A stretch of 64,000 nt of DNA from Bagarius yarrelli (GCA_005784505.1 VCAZ01000006.1:8089724-8153723); one strand, 5' to 3'. Positions 37,106 through 49,650 are shown, counted from the stretch's first letter. The notes: generated by a model not told the origin, from the letters alone. Made by a program: numbers and translations.

Positions 37106-38420
37106 TGATTCTTAAGGCACTGAGCAGATTAGATCAACATGGCAGAACATAGAAACTTAAATCTGACTGGACGCAAAATCTAACATCCACATACACATTC
37201 TGGAAGCAGTGCAGCAAGAGAAAAGCTACGAAATAAAGATAATAAACTGTTGGGAATAAATTTATGGAATTTCAAGGAATATTAGAATTTAGGTTTTGAA
37301 TGTAGGTCAGCTTCTGATATAATTTAGGCCAGCAGAGAAGACCCTGCTGGTCCTGACTGCACACCACTGCTATGTTCCTATTCTGAGGACTGCAGTTATA
37401 AAAAGGATACAACAACTGATTCCAGTAAGTCTTAATACCCTTTTCATTAATGCTAATGTCTTTATTACTGTCTTTCGGAGCTGTGGATTATGGAAGATCT
37501 GCTTGTAGTTGCAGACAAACGTAAGAACACTATGACCATTAAATAAAGATGGCCGTCTTCTTCCTCATGCTTTATTAACCATGGGCATCATTCAAGGGTG
37601 TTAGAGCGGGCAAATGCTCTTCCAGCAGGCCCTTCCCCCCAAGGATGTGACATTTTACTACTAAAGGTCACACTGATTCAGTGTCACCACATGATACAGT
37701 ATATTTGACCATCACTGAAAACATTTAACATGGAGAATTAATTAGCTTGAACTGATTTTTTACCATTTATTTAAGACTTCAAAACATATGTTAATGTAAA
37801 TGGGGTTAAAAGATTCCTATTACATGGCATATAATGTACTTTAGGCTGGACAATTCAAATCTGTTATTGCTATTAAAATTGAGCCTGATATAAGAAGTAT
37901 ACAACATAACATGGTTTTGTGATGTAACAAATAATGAAACAGATGCATACTTGAACTAGTGTATTGTAATTTTAAGTATTATTGGTTGCTATGTCACATA
38001 ATAGGTGATATGACAACAAACAATAAGAAGAAATAAATGTTTAAATTTAAAAAATGAGAGAAAAAAAAGTACAAGTCCAGATTTTAAAAAGGGCAACTTT
38101 TGTCACAGAACAATAAATATACTTGAAATCAATTCAACACATTTAATTGCAAATATTATACAGTACAGCTTGCATTATGGTAGTTTTTGTGGGATTTCTT
38201 CGATCTTATTTGATGTTATACCATCAAAGTAATGGTCTCTAGTAAACTTAAAAAGAGGATCCCTTTATTGAAAAAAAATAATTAGGAGAGAGGTAGAAAA
38301 TAATTTCTAAAATAATAATGCAACAACATGTAGGCCATTACCCAGGAAACCGGGCATTACTGAGACATCAAGTAACAAAAAGTCTAATAAGATCATCCTA
38401 TATCTAAACACAATATATAG
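37106..38420. other. Unique AT-rich sequence
   Basis: No gene recognised. There are A-rich and T-rich runs but no termini. Confidence 0.45.
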
Positions 38421-38456
38421 TATGAAGACTGGTGGTGGCAGCATCATGCTACAGGC
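38421..38456 (+). pseudogene. Tc1 transposase scrap
   Basis: 'actggtggtggcagcatcat' followed by 'gctacagg' encodes TGGGSIMLQ, matching the GGGSIMxWG block before the second catalytic Asp of Tc1-type transposases. Flanking sequence is not recognisable, so it is a very small relic or a chance match. Confidence 0.4.
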
Positions 38457-38594
38457 TGCAAATGTCTCTTAAAGAAGGAAAAAAAGTCTAATATTGATCT
38501 GACTTATGTGTGGGGTTTTTTTTGTTTGCTAAAATGTTTGTATTTCCACAGAATTTTGGTACATGTGCTTTGTTCCTGCTTGCTTACAATATAG

Positions 38595-39440
38595 AAACTC
38601 TCAGTAGAGCATCTCTAGGTTACGTATGTAACCATCGCTCCCCAAGGGAACAAGAGTCAAACAGCTTTGCGTCAAAACACTTTTATAACATTTGCCCTGA
38701 AGCACCTGTGTAATCCAACCAATCAGGGAACGTTATGTTACGAGGGATGGGGGCATTAGGGGTGGACGTTATTGACCAGAAAGTAGCACTACATAGATAT
38801 AAGCGGCACCTTGGTAAGATCACAATCAGCGCGACAGGGAGGCTGGGGGTCTGACATGCGATACAGGCTCTTATTCCCTGTGGGGACCATGGTTACATAC
38901 ATAATCTTGTGCATTGAAACGCTTTGGGAGCTAAATACCCCCGTCGCTATAGCACCATGTCACTGTCCCACTGTTTATGTGTGATGCAAGAACCCTGAAG
39001 CCTGGAGTTGAGGCCACAGCCATGTTGTAAAACCAAACAAACGTATTTAGGTTAGCCCAACCTGCCACCCTACTAATGTCCAGTAGTGGTACCCCCAATG
39101 CCAAGGAGGCCGCCATATCCTATGTAGAGTGCACCCTGAGCTCTTCTGGAACCAGGAGGCAAGTGAACTCATAAGCGAGAGCGATGGTCTTGACCACCCA
39201 TCTGCTTAGCGTCTTTTTCATGGATGCCGCCCCTTTTTCTTGTTCATTTTATGGCTGCCGCCCCTTGTCTCTTTTTTTTTCAGCGATTTGTAGGGGGGTT
39301 TTGGAGAGCCTCCCCAACAGTATAGCCAGGTCCCATGAAAAGGATGGCCATCTGTATGGCTGTCTAAGAGGGACACCAGGTCTAAAAACTATGCTTGGCC
39401 TGGTCAGAAAGGGGCTACCAGCAACAATGTTACCCTGTCT
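38595..39440 (-). mobile_element. DIRS-like retrotransposon, 3' end (second copy)
   Basis: Minus-strand 3' part of a DIRS-type element. The plus strand first shows the terminal region (38612-38930) with 'aggttacgtatgtaacc', a near-palindrome typical of fish DIRS ends. A partly inverted partner 'atggttacatacataatc' follows at about 38889. Then the C-terminal half of the tyrosine recombinase is read on the minus strand (38931-39440). The terminal segment has the same orientation as in the plus-strand copy at 19978, although the two elements are opposite. This is expected only if the terminal repeats are inverted, as in DIRS1-type elements. Confidence 0.7.
38931..39440 (-). pseudogene. DIRS tyrosine recombinase pseudogene
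   Basis: In one minus-strand frame: PYRWPSFSWDLAILLGRLSK (about 39360-39300), then SRWVVKTIALAYEF, then ELRVHST followed by a stop (39117-39119), then MAASLALGVPLLDI, VAGWANLNTFVWFYNMAV, ending at 38931. This is the C-terminal order of a tyrosine recombinase. HST-stop stands where the HxxR box should be, so the catalytic Arg codon is a nonsense codon. FVWFY carries the presumed nucleophilic Tyr. About 100 residues between WDLAILL and the WVVK segment appear deleted without loss of frame. The enzyme would have inserted the element's circular cDNA. It is inactive. Confidence 0.7.
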
Positions 39441-40862
39441 TAGCATACTCACTCCAGAACTCCCACACATGTTATTATCCACCTCTGCATGTTTCATAAT
39501 TCACTTATCCTTATGATTTCATGCCTACATTAAGATTCACAGTCAATAGTAAACATTTCCGTAACCAAAGATCATACACATGACATTTGCAGGAAAAGCA
39601 GCTCCAGTTTGAAATAGACATCCTCATTATCTACTATTTAATTGCTGAAACATAGAAAATAACTTGATGGCTCATTATAACTCTTTCCAGATTCCACTTA
39701 TGCCTTTTTGTGCCTGACAAGTTGGTTTGCTAAAACGTAGACTGAAAAATTATGTCCATGAGATACAATTTAGCCTTTATAGCTCAAGATGGTAGGTGTT
39801 TATAAAACTATTTTAAGCTCGGTGTATAAGTGCACTTTCATCACCTAGACTATGCAACTGCTCTCGGTGGAAGCTCACTTTTGCTGTTTTTTTTACTCTG
39901 ACTTTTCACTCTTATATAATTTAATTACAAAAGTAATATTTTTTTCCCAATACATTTCTCAAATCTGTGTTTTGCCTGTGGAATGGGGTAGTGGGGGTGT
40001 TTTGGGGGATGTGTGTAGCAGTAGCAGTACATGCGTAAAATATAAAAAAGCTGATACAGTCATGAAATAACCCTTGGCCTAAAAATCCAGTCGGCATCAG
40101 TAATAAATGGATAAATTATTAATTATAATATATAATATTTATAATATTTGGATAAAAGTTAAAGTCTGGGATTGATGTGAAAGTTTCTTCCACAGTAGAT
40201 AAAGGTTTCATTTATCTACTAACATACATAATTGTATTAACCAATAGTGCGCCGTCAGGGCCTCTGCTGGACATTCTTTTATTAAAAGAATAAAATAGTG
40301 TGAAAAATGTTTTTCTTGATTATTTAGTTTTAATGTCCATCAATGAAATTTTACAAAATTGTCTATGATTAGTTTTGCGATGGTTAAACTGGAATATGCT
40401 ACGTTATAAATATTCAAATAGTGCTACCCTTTTGTTAAAATACATCACATCTGTTTTTAACAAGTATTAGCGAAAGAATTATCAGCCAATCAAATTTTAA
40501 TCTTCAGTAACAGCCCACACTTTGGGTTGAGCACATTCCCAGTGCAACCCTCACCATTTGTTGGCATTTCCAGGATATGAAAGCGAAATTTAATAGAAAG
40601 AAAATGATGGCCGCAATCGCCTGTATTGATAAACTAGATCTTATTGTCGATCTATTGAAATTGCCTTTTCAAGGCGCACCAAAACTTGCTTACAGAAGGC
40701 TGTGACCGTACGCCAGTAATTATAAAATCACAGTATGCCCCTAGATTTAGGGTTAGAGCTACAGTAATTATTTTTTTTAAATAAGCAAAATAGTTAGAGC
40801 AAACACTTTGTCTCTATATAAAAAATAAGTTGTACCCTGATATTGTGCAAGTCCACCACATA
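39441..40862. other. Unique AT-rich sequence
   Basis: No gene recognised; a TA-rich cluster ('ttataatatttataatattt'-like) near 40110-40150. Confidence 0.45.
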
Positions 40863-41148
40863 TAATAAGATAAGATAAGATAATCTTTATTGATCCCACA
40901 GTGGGGAAATTAAACTGTTACGGTGGCTCAGATACAGAAACAATTACGTGCAAAGTAGGAAAATAGAAAAAATGTGCAATAGAAAAGTGCAAATTGTGAG
41001 AAATAAAAACAATTTACGATAAACATTTTTAAAAATCTAAAAGTATTTACAGTTAGTTATGTGCATCTGTAGTTAGACTGTTGAGTTGTACAGTCTAACA
41101 GCGGTGGGTAAGAAAGACCTGCGGAACCGCTCCTTCCTACACGGAGGG
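40863..41148 (-). repeat. LINE-like 3' UTR, minus strand
   Basis: On the plus strand the copy begins with tandem 'taagataaga' and 'atctttattgatcccacagt' plus 'ggggaaatt', the inverted tail of a common fish LINE-type repeat. It ends near 'gtgggtaagaaagacctgcg', 'gaaccgctcctt'. A terminal (TTATC)n on the element's own strand suits target-primed reverse transcription. No ORF2 remnant was recognised. The family is not named. Confidence 0.55.
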
Positions 41149-41736
41149 TGTAATAATAGTAATAATAATAAACTCTAATAACTGTAATAATACTGTAACT
41201 GTACCCTTTGACCACAAAATACCATGTTTAAGATATTAAAACCACAATAACACTTTCCAAAACAGATGTTATGTAAGTTTTATATGATGTTCTGGTCTGC
41301 TAGTCTGCATATTGCTTAAAGGCTGAAATTAATTTCAAATTAATTAGGGAGATACTGACTCACAGGGTAGAACAGTAGGAACCGTGGTAACAATGTTACT
41401 GGGGCTTTATTGCATACTGCTTTATCAGGCAGTCTAAGAGACTAAAGAGCTAAACGGTTGTGTTGGCAGTTGAAAGACATATAAAAGAAAGAGAGCTTTG
41501 CTCGTTGGTGCACACAATCAAACACTTCTGTTATAACCTAATGACAGTGAATTATTTATTTACTCATATCACTTAGTGTGCAGAATGTTGCTTGGAGCAC
41601 AGCACTGAATTCTCATTGTGTATTGATTCACAATATTAATCGGCACCATGGAGCATAACTCACATTACAAACAGTTCCTCCGTTACAACAGAATTTGAAG
41701 GAGTAAGTGAAATTTTTCATGTAGCACCTTTGATTC
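41149..41736. other. Unique sequence with AATA-rich run
   Basis: A short 'aataataataataa' run lies at 41154-41170. No gene recognised. Confidence 0.45.
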
Positions 41737-42018
41737 CATTCATTCATCTTCTATAGCCGCTTATTCGGGGTCAACTGTCTCTAAAAGCCTGAAAGGCAGA
41801 GGGGGTACACATTGGACAGGTCACCAGTCCATCACAGGGCCACGCACACTCACTCGTATGGGCAATTTGGTATCACCAATCAACCTAACATAAATGTTTT
41901 TGGACTGTGGGAAGAAACACAAGCACAGGGAGAACATGCTAACTCCACACAGAAAGGACCCTGTCCGGGAATCGAACCTGAGACCTTTTTGCTGTTAGGC
42001 AACAGGGCTAACCACTGA
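41737..42018 (-). repeat. DANA/Mermaid-like SINE, minus strand
   Basis: Copy with internal deletions: 'ttcatcttctatagccgctt', 'ggacaggtcaccagtccatc', 'gtttttggactgtgggaaga', 'ctccacacagaaaggaccct', 'ggcaacagggctaaccactg'. The stretch between 'gactgtgggaagaaa' and 'cacaagcacagggagaac' lacks the usual 'ccggagtacccgg' block. Confidence 0.85.
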
Positions 42019-42170
42019 AAATTTTAGGGGAAAAAATCCAGTTGTTGGTGTTCCAGACTTAACAGCAACTCCTATAGCAGTCAGTTTTGCTTTTTACATT
42101 AAACTGAATTGTAATTATTGTAAACTAAAAAATTTTAAGTGCTTGAACAAAACCTCCACAATACATACCT

Positions 42171-42496
42171 AGAAGAACAATGACCAAAATTAACGCAGGA
42201 GTTTAATTATGTTGTGTTAATTATGTTACAAAATAAGTTTATTTTAGAACTGCAGTTGTGCGTGTCAGTTTGGTTAAAAAAGATTTTATAAAAAGATATT
42301 TTTCTCCATATTGTGTAGCTTCTTTTCTTCTGCTCAAAGCAGTAATCCTGAAGGAGAACCTGAAACAGAAAAAAATAATCAACTCTGACTTCCTTTATTT
42401 ATATCATAAATATAGTGCTTTTTGTGCAACCTTCTCAATTCAGGTTTGCAGAAGAACAATTACCAAAATGAACACAGGAGTTTAATTATATTGTGT
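42171..42496. repeat. 47-bp direct repeats around an unclassified repeat
   Basis: A 47-bp sequence at 42171-42217 ('agaagaacaatgaccaaaat'...) recurs at 42450-42496 with four mismatches, 279 bp apart. Between them, 42250-42368 resembles 45146-45270. It could be a local duplication or the ends of a small unnamed element. Confidence 0.6.
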
Positions 42497-45145
42497 GACA
42501 TGAGGTGAAAGAACATATATTGCTGGAATGGTACATATTGGAATTTACCTTTTTTATGCTGGATGAGTTTAGGGACTTTGATGAGGCACATGTCTTATAT
42601 TAAGATATAAGGTGAGGTGCTTGGGACAGCAGATTAAACACCATGGATACTTTACAGCCTCTCAGCCAGTGGAAGCCTTCAGCATTGAGCTGGTTTAATA
42701 TTTATAATATCTGAGGTCCAGTTTAGATTTATATCTGCCAGAGATGGGTGTTTTTTTGTATTATTATGCTTCCATGATGTGCACTGGTTATCTTGAACAG
42801 TGTCACAGGGAATAGATGGGGTGCACATGCACTTACTCAATAATTTAAGCAATATGGACAATTTAGAGATGCCACATCGCCTTTAACAACAACTCCTTAT
42901 AAAACTAGGTTTTTGCTTGAATGTTTTATGGATACAATCCAGTGCTATTTCACTGACACACAAACCTTTATAGTTTTGCACATATTCTATAAACCAAAAT
43001 TATATTTTAAATTAAATAGTAATTATTTATTACAAAACAAGCAATGTGATGTTATGTTTAAAAAATAGAAATCCAAAGTCATATCACCTGGCCTAAAACA
43101 CGGATGCCCGAAGGACATATAGAGAAGAAAAATAAATGAGAAATAAAGTAAAGTAAATAAACAGAAATAAAGTAAAGGGGGAGGGGGGCTGTTAATGTAC
43201 TCTGATATTTAATGAAATTTCTTCTTTCCTTCTAACTCCTAATTGTGCAATGTTGCTTGAGGAGTCTATTGATTGAACTAATTAATTTAATTCTTCAATA
43301 GAGGTTATTGTGCTGTTGTGATGGAAAGTAAAGTAGGTGACTTACAGTAGTATCACATGTGTGTATGTATGTATGAATACAAAGTTGAATGAATGTAATG
43401 TAAAAGGACAGCGTGTCCTTATTTAAAAGAGCTATGCTTATACAGCCATGGTCTTAATGAGTGTTAGTAACTCCAGACACTCAACAACCCCCATAAAGCC
43501 TTCATTCCTTAGACCTGCTGTTATGAATGCAGCCTTAAGAGTTAAGCACAGATAATCAATATACTGTAGCTCACATCAGTTTCTGGACAAGTGCTCTACC
43601 TTTGGAGGTTTTTGCACTGGTTTTTATTATCCATAAGGACTCACCTTCATTTGGTAGTAAAATGTTTGGGATAATAAATATTCACAACAAAAAATGTTAA
43701 AAGATATAGACTGGCAAACTGGCAAACACAAGCTTTTCTGGTACCCTTTAATCAGTGCTTGACATATGGGAAAACTATAAAAACTATTACTTCGTAAACA
43801 CTAAAATTAATTCTAGCAGAATATTTTTATATATCTTTCCAACTGTAGTGGCTTAATATTTTCATATAGTAATTACTAGGGGTGGAGATCTTCAGGTCTA
43901 CACTTTTAATATACTTTTTTTATCATTTTTCTGCTGTGTAAATACATGTATATATTTTAACCAGAATTGGAGTTTCTATGCTTATCCGACAGATTACAGA
44001 CTCAAATCCTTGGCAATAAAACCTGCCACTGACCGAGTCATTCGCTTCACCTTTTTTTAGAATCCGGTGGAAGCTTTGCAAAGTGTTGCCACACAGTGGA
44101 TTTAAAATTTGATGTTTATTGTCTATTTTTGTTCAAATTAAACGAATTTGCTAGCATACATACGTGCATCAACCAGTGCTTATGTAACAGACTAAACTGT
44201 TTATTAAGTTTGAATGTGGTACATTTGTGCTAATTCTGTGTGTGTGGGTAAATGGCTTTTTCTTCCGGGGTCGGTGGTAATTTGGTGAAAGAGCATGTGC
44301 ACAGGGGTGAAGGACAGAAGAAAAAGTTGCATGTCTGTATCTAATAAACCAGTTCAGTACATTTTGGACCGCTTTCATTTTTTATTTTATTAAATTCAAG
44401 TGTTTGGACAAACCTGCGACAAACACTCGATTGCACTTCTGTTTTTTGCGTGTGCACATGCAGGCAATAAATACATTTTTTTTCACACTTGGTGATTAAA
44501 AAATAATATTTAAACTAAATAATATGGGTTTAAAAAAACGTAGGATGGTTTCTCACATAACCTGTAATTATTTTCTGAAATCCATGAGAAAATTATTATT
44601 ATAAATAAGAAAAAGTAGGTTTTGTTAAAAGTTATTAAACTTGGTATGCAACTTTTCTCCAGTAACACCAAGACAGCACTGTAGATTGTTTCATCATTAC
44701 AGGATCTCAGATATTATTTAAAAAATCTTGATCACAATGCTCTGGAAAAGGATTAGTAAAACTTTATAATTAATATTTAATGATATTTATTTATTATAAA
44801 AATGAACATAGCTAACTGTAATGATTTTAGATAAATTTATCAGTCCTGCACAGATGGCACTGGCAATAGCTGCACAACTCAACCATCATAGACAAAGAAA
44901 ATATTAGTGGTTAGAGATACTTTTCTGCAAATATGTGTGCAGGTTTTAATAACTTTAATAGGGTGTTATTTTTTAGTCATTTTTAATTCAGAAAACATTT
45001 GTCAAAAAACAGCAAAAAATGACTTTTTTATGCATGCTTAAAAAGATCTATGAGCATGAAATTTACAAGGTCTTTGGTTGGATGGATTTGTAGTCAGCTA
45101 ATTAGTTTTTCCTTACAAAATACAATCATTTTTTAAAACTTATTT
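42497..45145. other. Unique AT-rich sequence
   Basis: No gene was recognised in 2.6 kb. A G-rich run (about 43177-43188) and a short ATGT repeat at 43361-43376 are present. Confidence 0.45.
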
Positions 45146-45270
45146 CTGCAATTGTGCATCAGTTGGGTTTAAAAAACTTTCATGAAAATATTTTTTTCTT
45201 CAATATTGCTGAGCTTTTTCTCTTCTGCTCAAAACCTTAATCATGGCACTCAAGGAGAATCTAAAACAGC
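45146..45270. repeat. Unclassified repeat, second copy
   Basis: Shares with 42250-42368 the order 'ctgca.ttgtgc', a T-rich middle, 'cttctgctcaaa', 'aaggagaa.ct.aaacag'. Same orientation. Class unknown. Confidence 0.5.
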
Positions 45271-46067
45271 TCTCCCTGCCCCCAGCCTGTAATGAATATG
45301 TGACAAATAATGTCTTCTATCAGTCCTTTTCGAAAACAAAGGCCCTGAACAAATCAAGTAGGGTTTTTTTTTTCGATTTAAGTCACAAAAGTCAGAGTTC
45401 AAAAAAGTTCTTTAGAGAAAGAAGACAAATGTTTGGGCCAGGACTGGCACCCCACACAGAGGCTTGACTTGGCTTGTCCTTTGATTGACTTTTTTTCACA
45501 GATTTCAGGACAATTCTTTCTGACAGCAGATCTGGTTCTACTGGTGAATGCTGGCAATTGTCAGAAACCTACTTCCAGACACTGCATTGATTGTGTGAGT
45601 CCTATTCCCTATTACTTTTTCTCTCATGGAATTGATATTGTGTGTATGTTGTATCCCTCTTAAATGTCTATATGGCGTTACTGGTATTCCTTGCATTAGA
45701 ACATAAAACCCTCTTTTTGTCCTCCCATCTATTACCATCATAGCCATCATGTGCAGAATATCAACGTTTTACAGAACACAACAGCGCACACCTTACAGAT
45801 GACAGTTTACAATCCTGTGTGAAGTAAAGGTAATGCGTCTTATACACCTGATGTGGAGGTTTAGCAGTAAAAATCACATTAACCCTCTAATATAAATATT
45901 TAAATTGGCTATTATTTAGCAAATAATTATTTTAAATTCTTTAGTGAAATTCTTTTTTATATTCAGGTTGACAGCTGACTTCATCCGGTACGTGTGATAA
46001 AAAGATGACGATATACAGGAGCAGACTAAATTTTGGTTTGCTACAGGTGGATCATTTAAGTTCAACT
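45271..46067. other. Unique sequence
   Basis: Frames at 45243-45467, 45433-45663 and 45538-45750 overlap in different phases and strands with no family motif; no gene is supported. Confidence 0.45.
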
Positions 46068-46222
46068 TTACGTTTACTTATCCAGAGCGACTTACATTTC
46101 TCTTTTATACAACTGAGTAATTGACGGTTAAAAGACTTGCTCAGGGGCCCAACAGTGGTGGCTTAGTGTTGCTGGGAATCGAACCCCAGTCTTTCTGGTA
46201 TCAGTCCAAGGCCTTAATCACA
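46068..46222 (-). repeat. tRNA-headed SINE, minus strand
   Basis: Inverted copy of the 1381 family: 'acttatccagagcgactta', 'tatacaactgagtaattgac', 'gggcccaacagtggtgg', 'ctgggaatcgaacccc', ending near 'aaggccttaatcac'. The B box is intact in inverse form. Confidence 0.85.
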
Positions 46223-47719
46223 TCCCATGACTTTATATTAAATAAACACGAGGATGTCTCAAATAAACATTAATAATTATGAGTCAATATACTTTATCCC
46301 AGCATTTTATGGCGTTCAAAATGTCTTTTGTTACACGCAGACAAAATGCTATCTGTAGTAGTTCGTCAATTTTATAAATACAAAACAAAATATTTTTTTT
46401 ATACCATATTATAGGAAAAAGGTAAACAACGATATGTGCAGTGTTCTCTTCATTTTAAATGTTAAAGGTTGCCAAACCCTGCTTTATATCATTACATACA
46501 TTGTGATAATAGTTTACATGCAAAATAAATATGTTGTGAATAGCAAAGATGAGATTGACTGTTTTCACCATTTTTGTGTTATAGATTAGTAAACAAGGAG
46601 CTTCCTTTACCATGCAAAGTGCAAATTATGTTGATGAAAAAGCAACATGCTTCCAGAGAAACAGCACAGGAAAATAGAAGGGCATTTTTTGTAGAGCATT
46701 TGCCTTCCACTCAATAGTCAATAGTGTGTGCTAGATGAATTCCAAAGCATATCAGCCATGTCACTTCCTAATCCACCTGAGAAAATCTAGAGCCTGTCAG
46801 ACATATCAGGTATGTGAGTGAGAAGCAGAGGAGAAGCAGCAATCCTAGCTATGCTCGCTTTTAAACAAATGTTTTGAAGCAAAGCTTTTTATTATTGACT
46901 ACTGAATGCAGAATAGAATTATTACTAGTGTAATATTGATCCTAATAGATCTTAGTAAAGCCTATACATGGGCCATGGTTATTACACTCGTTACAGATAT
47001 ATTCTTTCTTTCTAAAAAAAATAAATCATAAAAACAACTTTAAAGATCAGATAACTAGCCTATACTAAATAAAAGCATGAAATGTTTTATTTGCATCTGT
47101 TGTTACATCAGCAAAAAAAGACAGAAAAGCGGCCCAACCAAAGGAGTCCAACAACAAACTTAACAGGACAGGAGACACCATAAATATATGTAATAATTGG
47201 AGAAACCTTTAAAAAAAATCTCTGCTTTGAAACGCTGTGCACACAAAATTTTTATCCCAAAAAAACATTTCTATTTATTTCTTTTTTGGTTTTCCACTAA
47301 ATCTGTATCCTATGGGAATAAAGTGATAAGCACACATTATGGCATTATTTCACTTATCAGTTGATCTGTACCATAACTGTAGTACCTAACCATTTGGTTC
47401 CATCTATAAACCACTGCAGTTTACTAGACTAGTGACTGGGATATTTTTTGTATTCTAGATAGAAATATACACATAATTGGTGGACAAAATCCACCACTTA
47501 CTTTTAAATATCTTTGGATCGCTTGCCATTATCACTGCAGGGTAACAAACAAACTTGTCTCTGCTTATAAAATAGAACAGAACATAGGGTCAGCCACCAT
47601 CAGCACCACTATAGCTGGGAGTAATTCTGGGGCTTGAACTCTGCTTAACTGTTTAAACCATTGTTTGCTTCTGTCATCACACATATAGTGACTTGCAGTG
47701 ATATAGAAACCTAAGGGCA
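46223..47719. other. Unique AT-rich sequence
   Basis: No gene or clear repeat recognised. Confidence 0.45.
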
Positions 47720-48245
47720 TTCCTTTTCACTAAGCGTTGGCAACTTTTGGCGACATGAGCGACAGCAACCGTTTACTTCAGTAGATGTGGCGGTGTTTAG
47801 CAGCATCAAAGAGCTAAGTAAACTTCAACTTTACATAACTTTACATAACTTCAGTGTAACGTAGTGTCAATAAGAGTGATGGCAGTAGAGCACACACTTC
47901 GTCTTCATCATATCAGATAATGGATATATGCACTGGTGTGTTTTACATACAAATTATCTCTTGCATTTTTTTAGCAGGAAAACTTAACTGCTCTGCCCGA
48001 AACTAAACATTATTATTACTGTTGTTGGATTGGCTATTGACAACTTCCTGTGATTATATCGTTGTATCATATCATGTAATGGATAAACGCACCGGTGTAT
48101 TTTACATACAAATGATCTCTTGCATTTTTGTAACAATTGGAATCCTCATGGCTTTACCCATAGCTAGTTTGACAACTTGTTGTGATAGAACTGCTGAATA
48201 ACAATTCAAAAAAATAGCTTTGTGGCTATTGTACCACTGTATTTA
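47720..48245. repeat. Unclassified repeat with internal 159-bp tandem duplication
   Basis: 47911-47970 ('tatcagataatggatatatg'...) recurs at 48070-48129 at 53 of 60 bases, offset 159 bp. Similarity extends upstream ('cgtcttcatca' versus 'cgttgtatca') and, more weakly, downstream ('attgacaacttcctgtgat' versus 'tttgacaacttgttgtgat'). The block before it ('ctaagcgttggcaacttttg', 'gagcgacagcaaccgtttac') looks like a dispersed fish DNA repeat, but I cannot name it. Confidence 0.65.
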
Positions 48246-49650
48246 AAATTAGAAATGCAAATAAAAATGTTACGTTATACGTTATGTAAATTGTTTATGC
48301 TTCTGAGAAATGTCTAGCCCAACAAGCTAAACAAGTCTTTTTTAATTGACGCATGATGTTATGTAATAAGAAATGGACTCCTGAGCAAAATATGGACATA
48401 ACACTGAACTATCTGGCACAAGCGTTTGTTTGTGTAAAACTAGCCAACTTTCTAGAGTTGCTGTCATTATTCAGTCCATTTACAAGACATAAAAGGACAG
48501 ATGAGATGTAACAACTTCTTTCTGTAAAGCTGTGACTTCTGGCTGACCTTTAAACCTCCCTCTGTAAAAGGCTGGGATGGAACACGTCGTAAGTAGCAAA
48601 GAGACACTTTAGAGCTGAGCATATTGATTGACAGTCCAATTTCATCTAGACGTGTAGATATACATATCTGTAAATCTAAGTGTCCCTGAACTCGTCCAGA
48701 TTAAGGGAAGGACATGCCTTATTGACTTGCAGCTGCATATGTGACATGGGTTTTGCGATTATTCCACCATCAGCCCCTCGGCAGCCACAGTATCAGATTT
48801 GTGATTACTGGGATTTAGTTTGTCAGAATGGTTGGATATAACACACGTGTCAACAAGAAAACCTTAATCTTATGTGAGGATTTTATGTTTGTCAAGCTGC
48901 CTCTATCGCTCTTTCTTTATTTTTTCCTGACTTTTTCAGTTTTTCCTCCATATACTGACTCTAAAATCCACTGTGTAAAAATATATTATTTATACTAGTC
49001 TTGTCTTTATTTATTTAGCCATCTCATCTGAAATCTATATCCTTGCATTTCTTCGGAGTAAAATATGTGTACGGCGAGGATGTCAGTAGAGCTGTCTATT
49101 AAACAAATAGTGGGTCATAGTTCAATCGATCCCAGGTTACAAAATGTGATGTAATGCTCTCTATAACTTTAGACATACTTGTCATCAACACCAGGCAGAA
49201 ATATTATAATATAGTATTTGAGTGTCATTTTGGTTTAATTGTCATTTAAGGATACAGTAATGCTCCATAATTGGCCTTGCATAATAAATATATAAATCAG
49301 TCCATCTAATACGTACAGTAACGGCTGATGTGTTTGAGATATTAAGGAATATGATAGAGTAAAGCTGGGATGGGGTTTTTGCTAATAGTTTGTGAGTGTG
49401 AGATGAGCAGGATGTATGTTTTAAGAGCCTGTATGCTTTAATTATAGTAATCCGAAATGGCAGGATGGTAGTGCCTGTTTATTTTCACCCTGTGGTTACT
49501 TATTTGTTCTGAACAATATTTATTCAACCAAAAAAGCCTTCAAAAGCTTCTAAAAAGCATTGTTGTGTTTTAGAAGAAGCAATCAGTGCACAATTTTTTT
49601 ATTTCCCTACCTGGTCTTATCTTTCTCATTCTCCCCTTCCTCCATGTTTC
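48246..49650. other. Unique sequence with a less AT-rich segment
   Basis: 48540-48850 is more balanced in composition and free of visible repeats, a weak hint of a conserved non-coding element. No gene recognised. Confidence 0.4.

Noticed and set aside
41812..42018. 68-codon frame
   Set aside because: Entirely within a DANA-like SINE.
42171..42496. CRISPR-like or LTR-like array
   Set aside because: Only two repeats with a 232-bp unrelated interval, in a vertebrate genome; kept only as an unclassified repeat.
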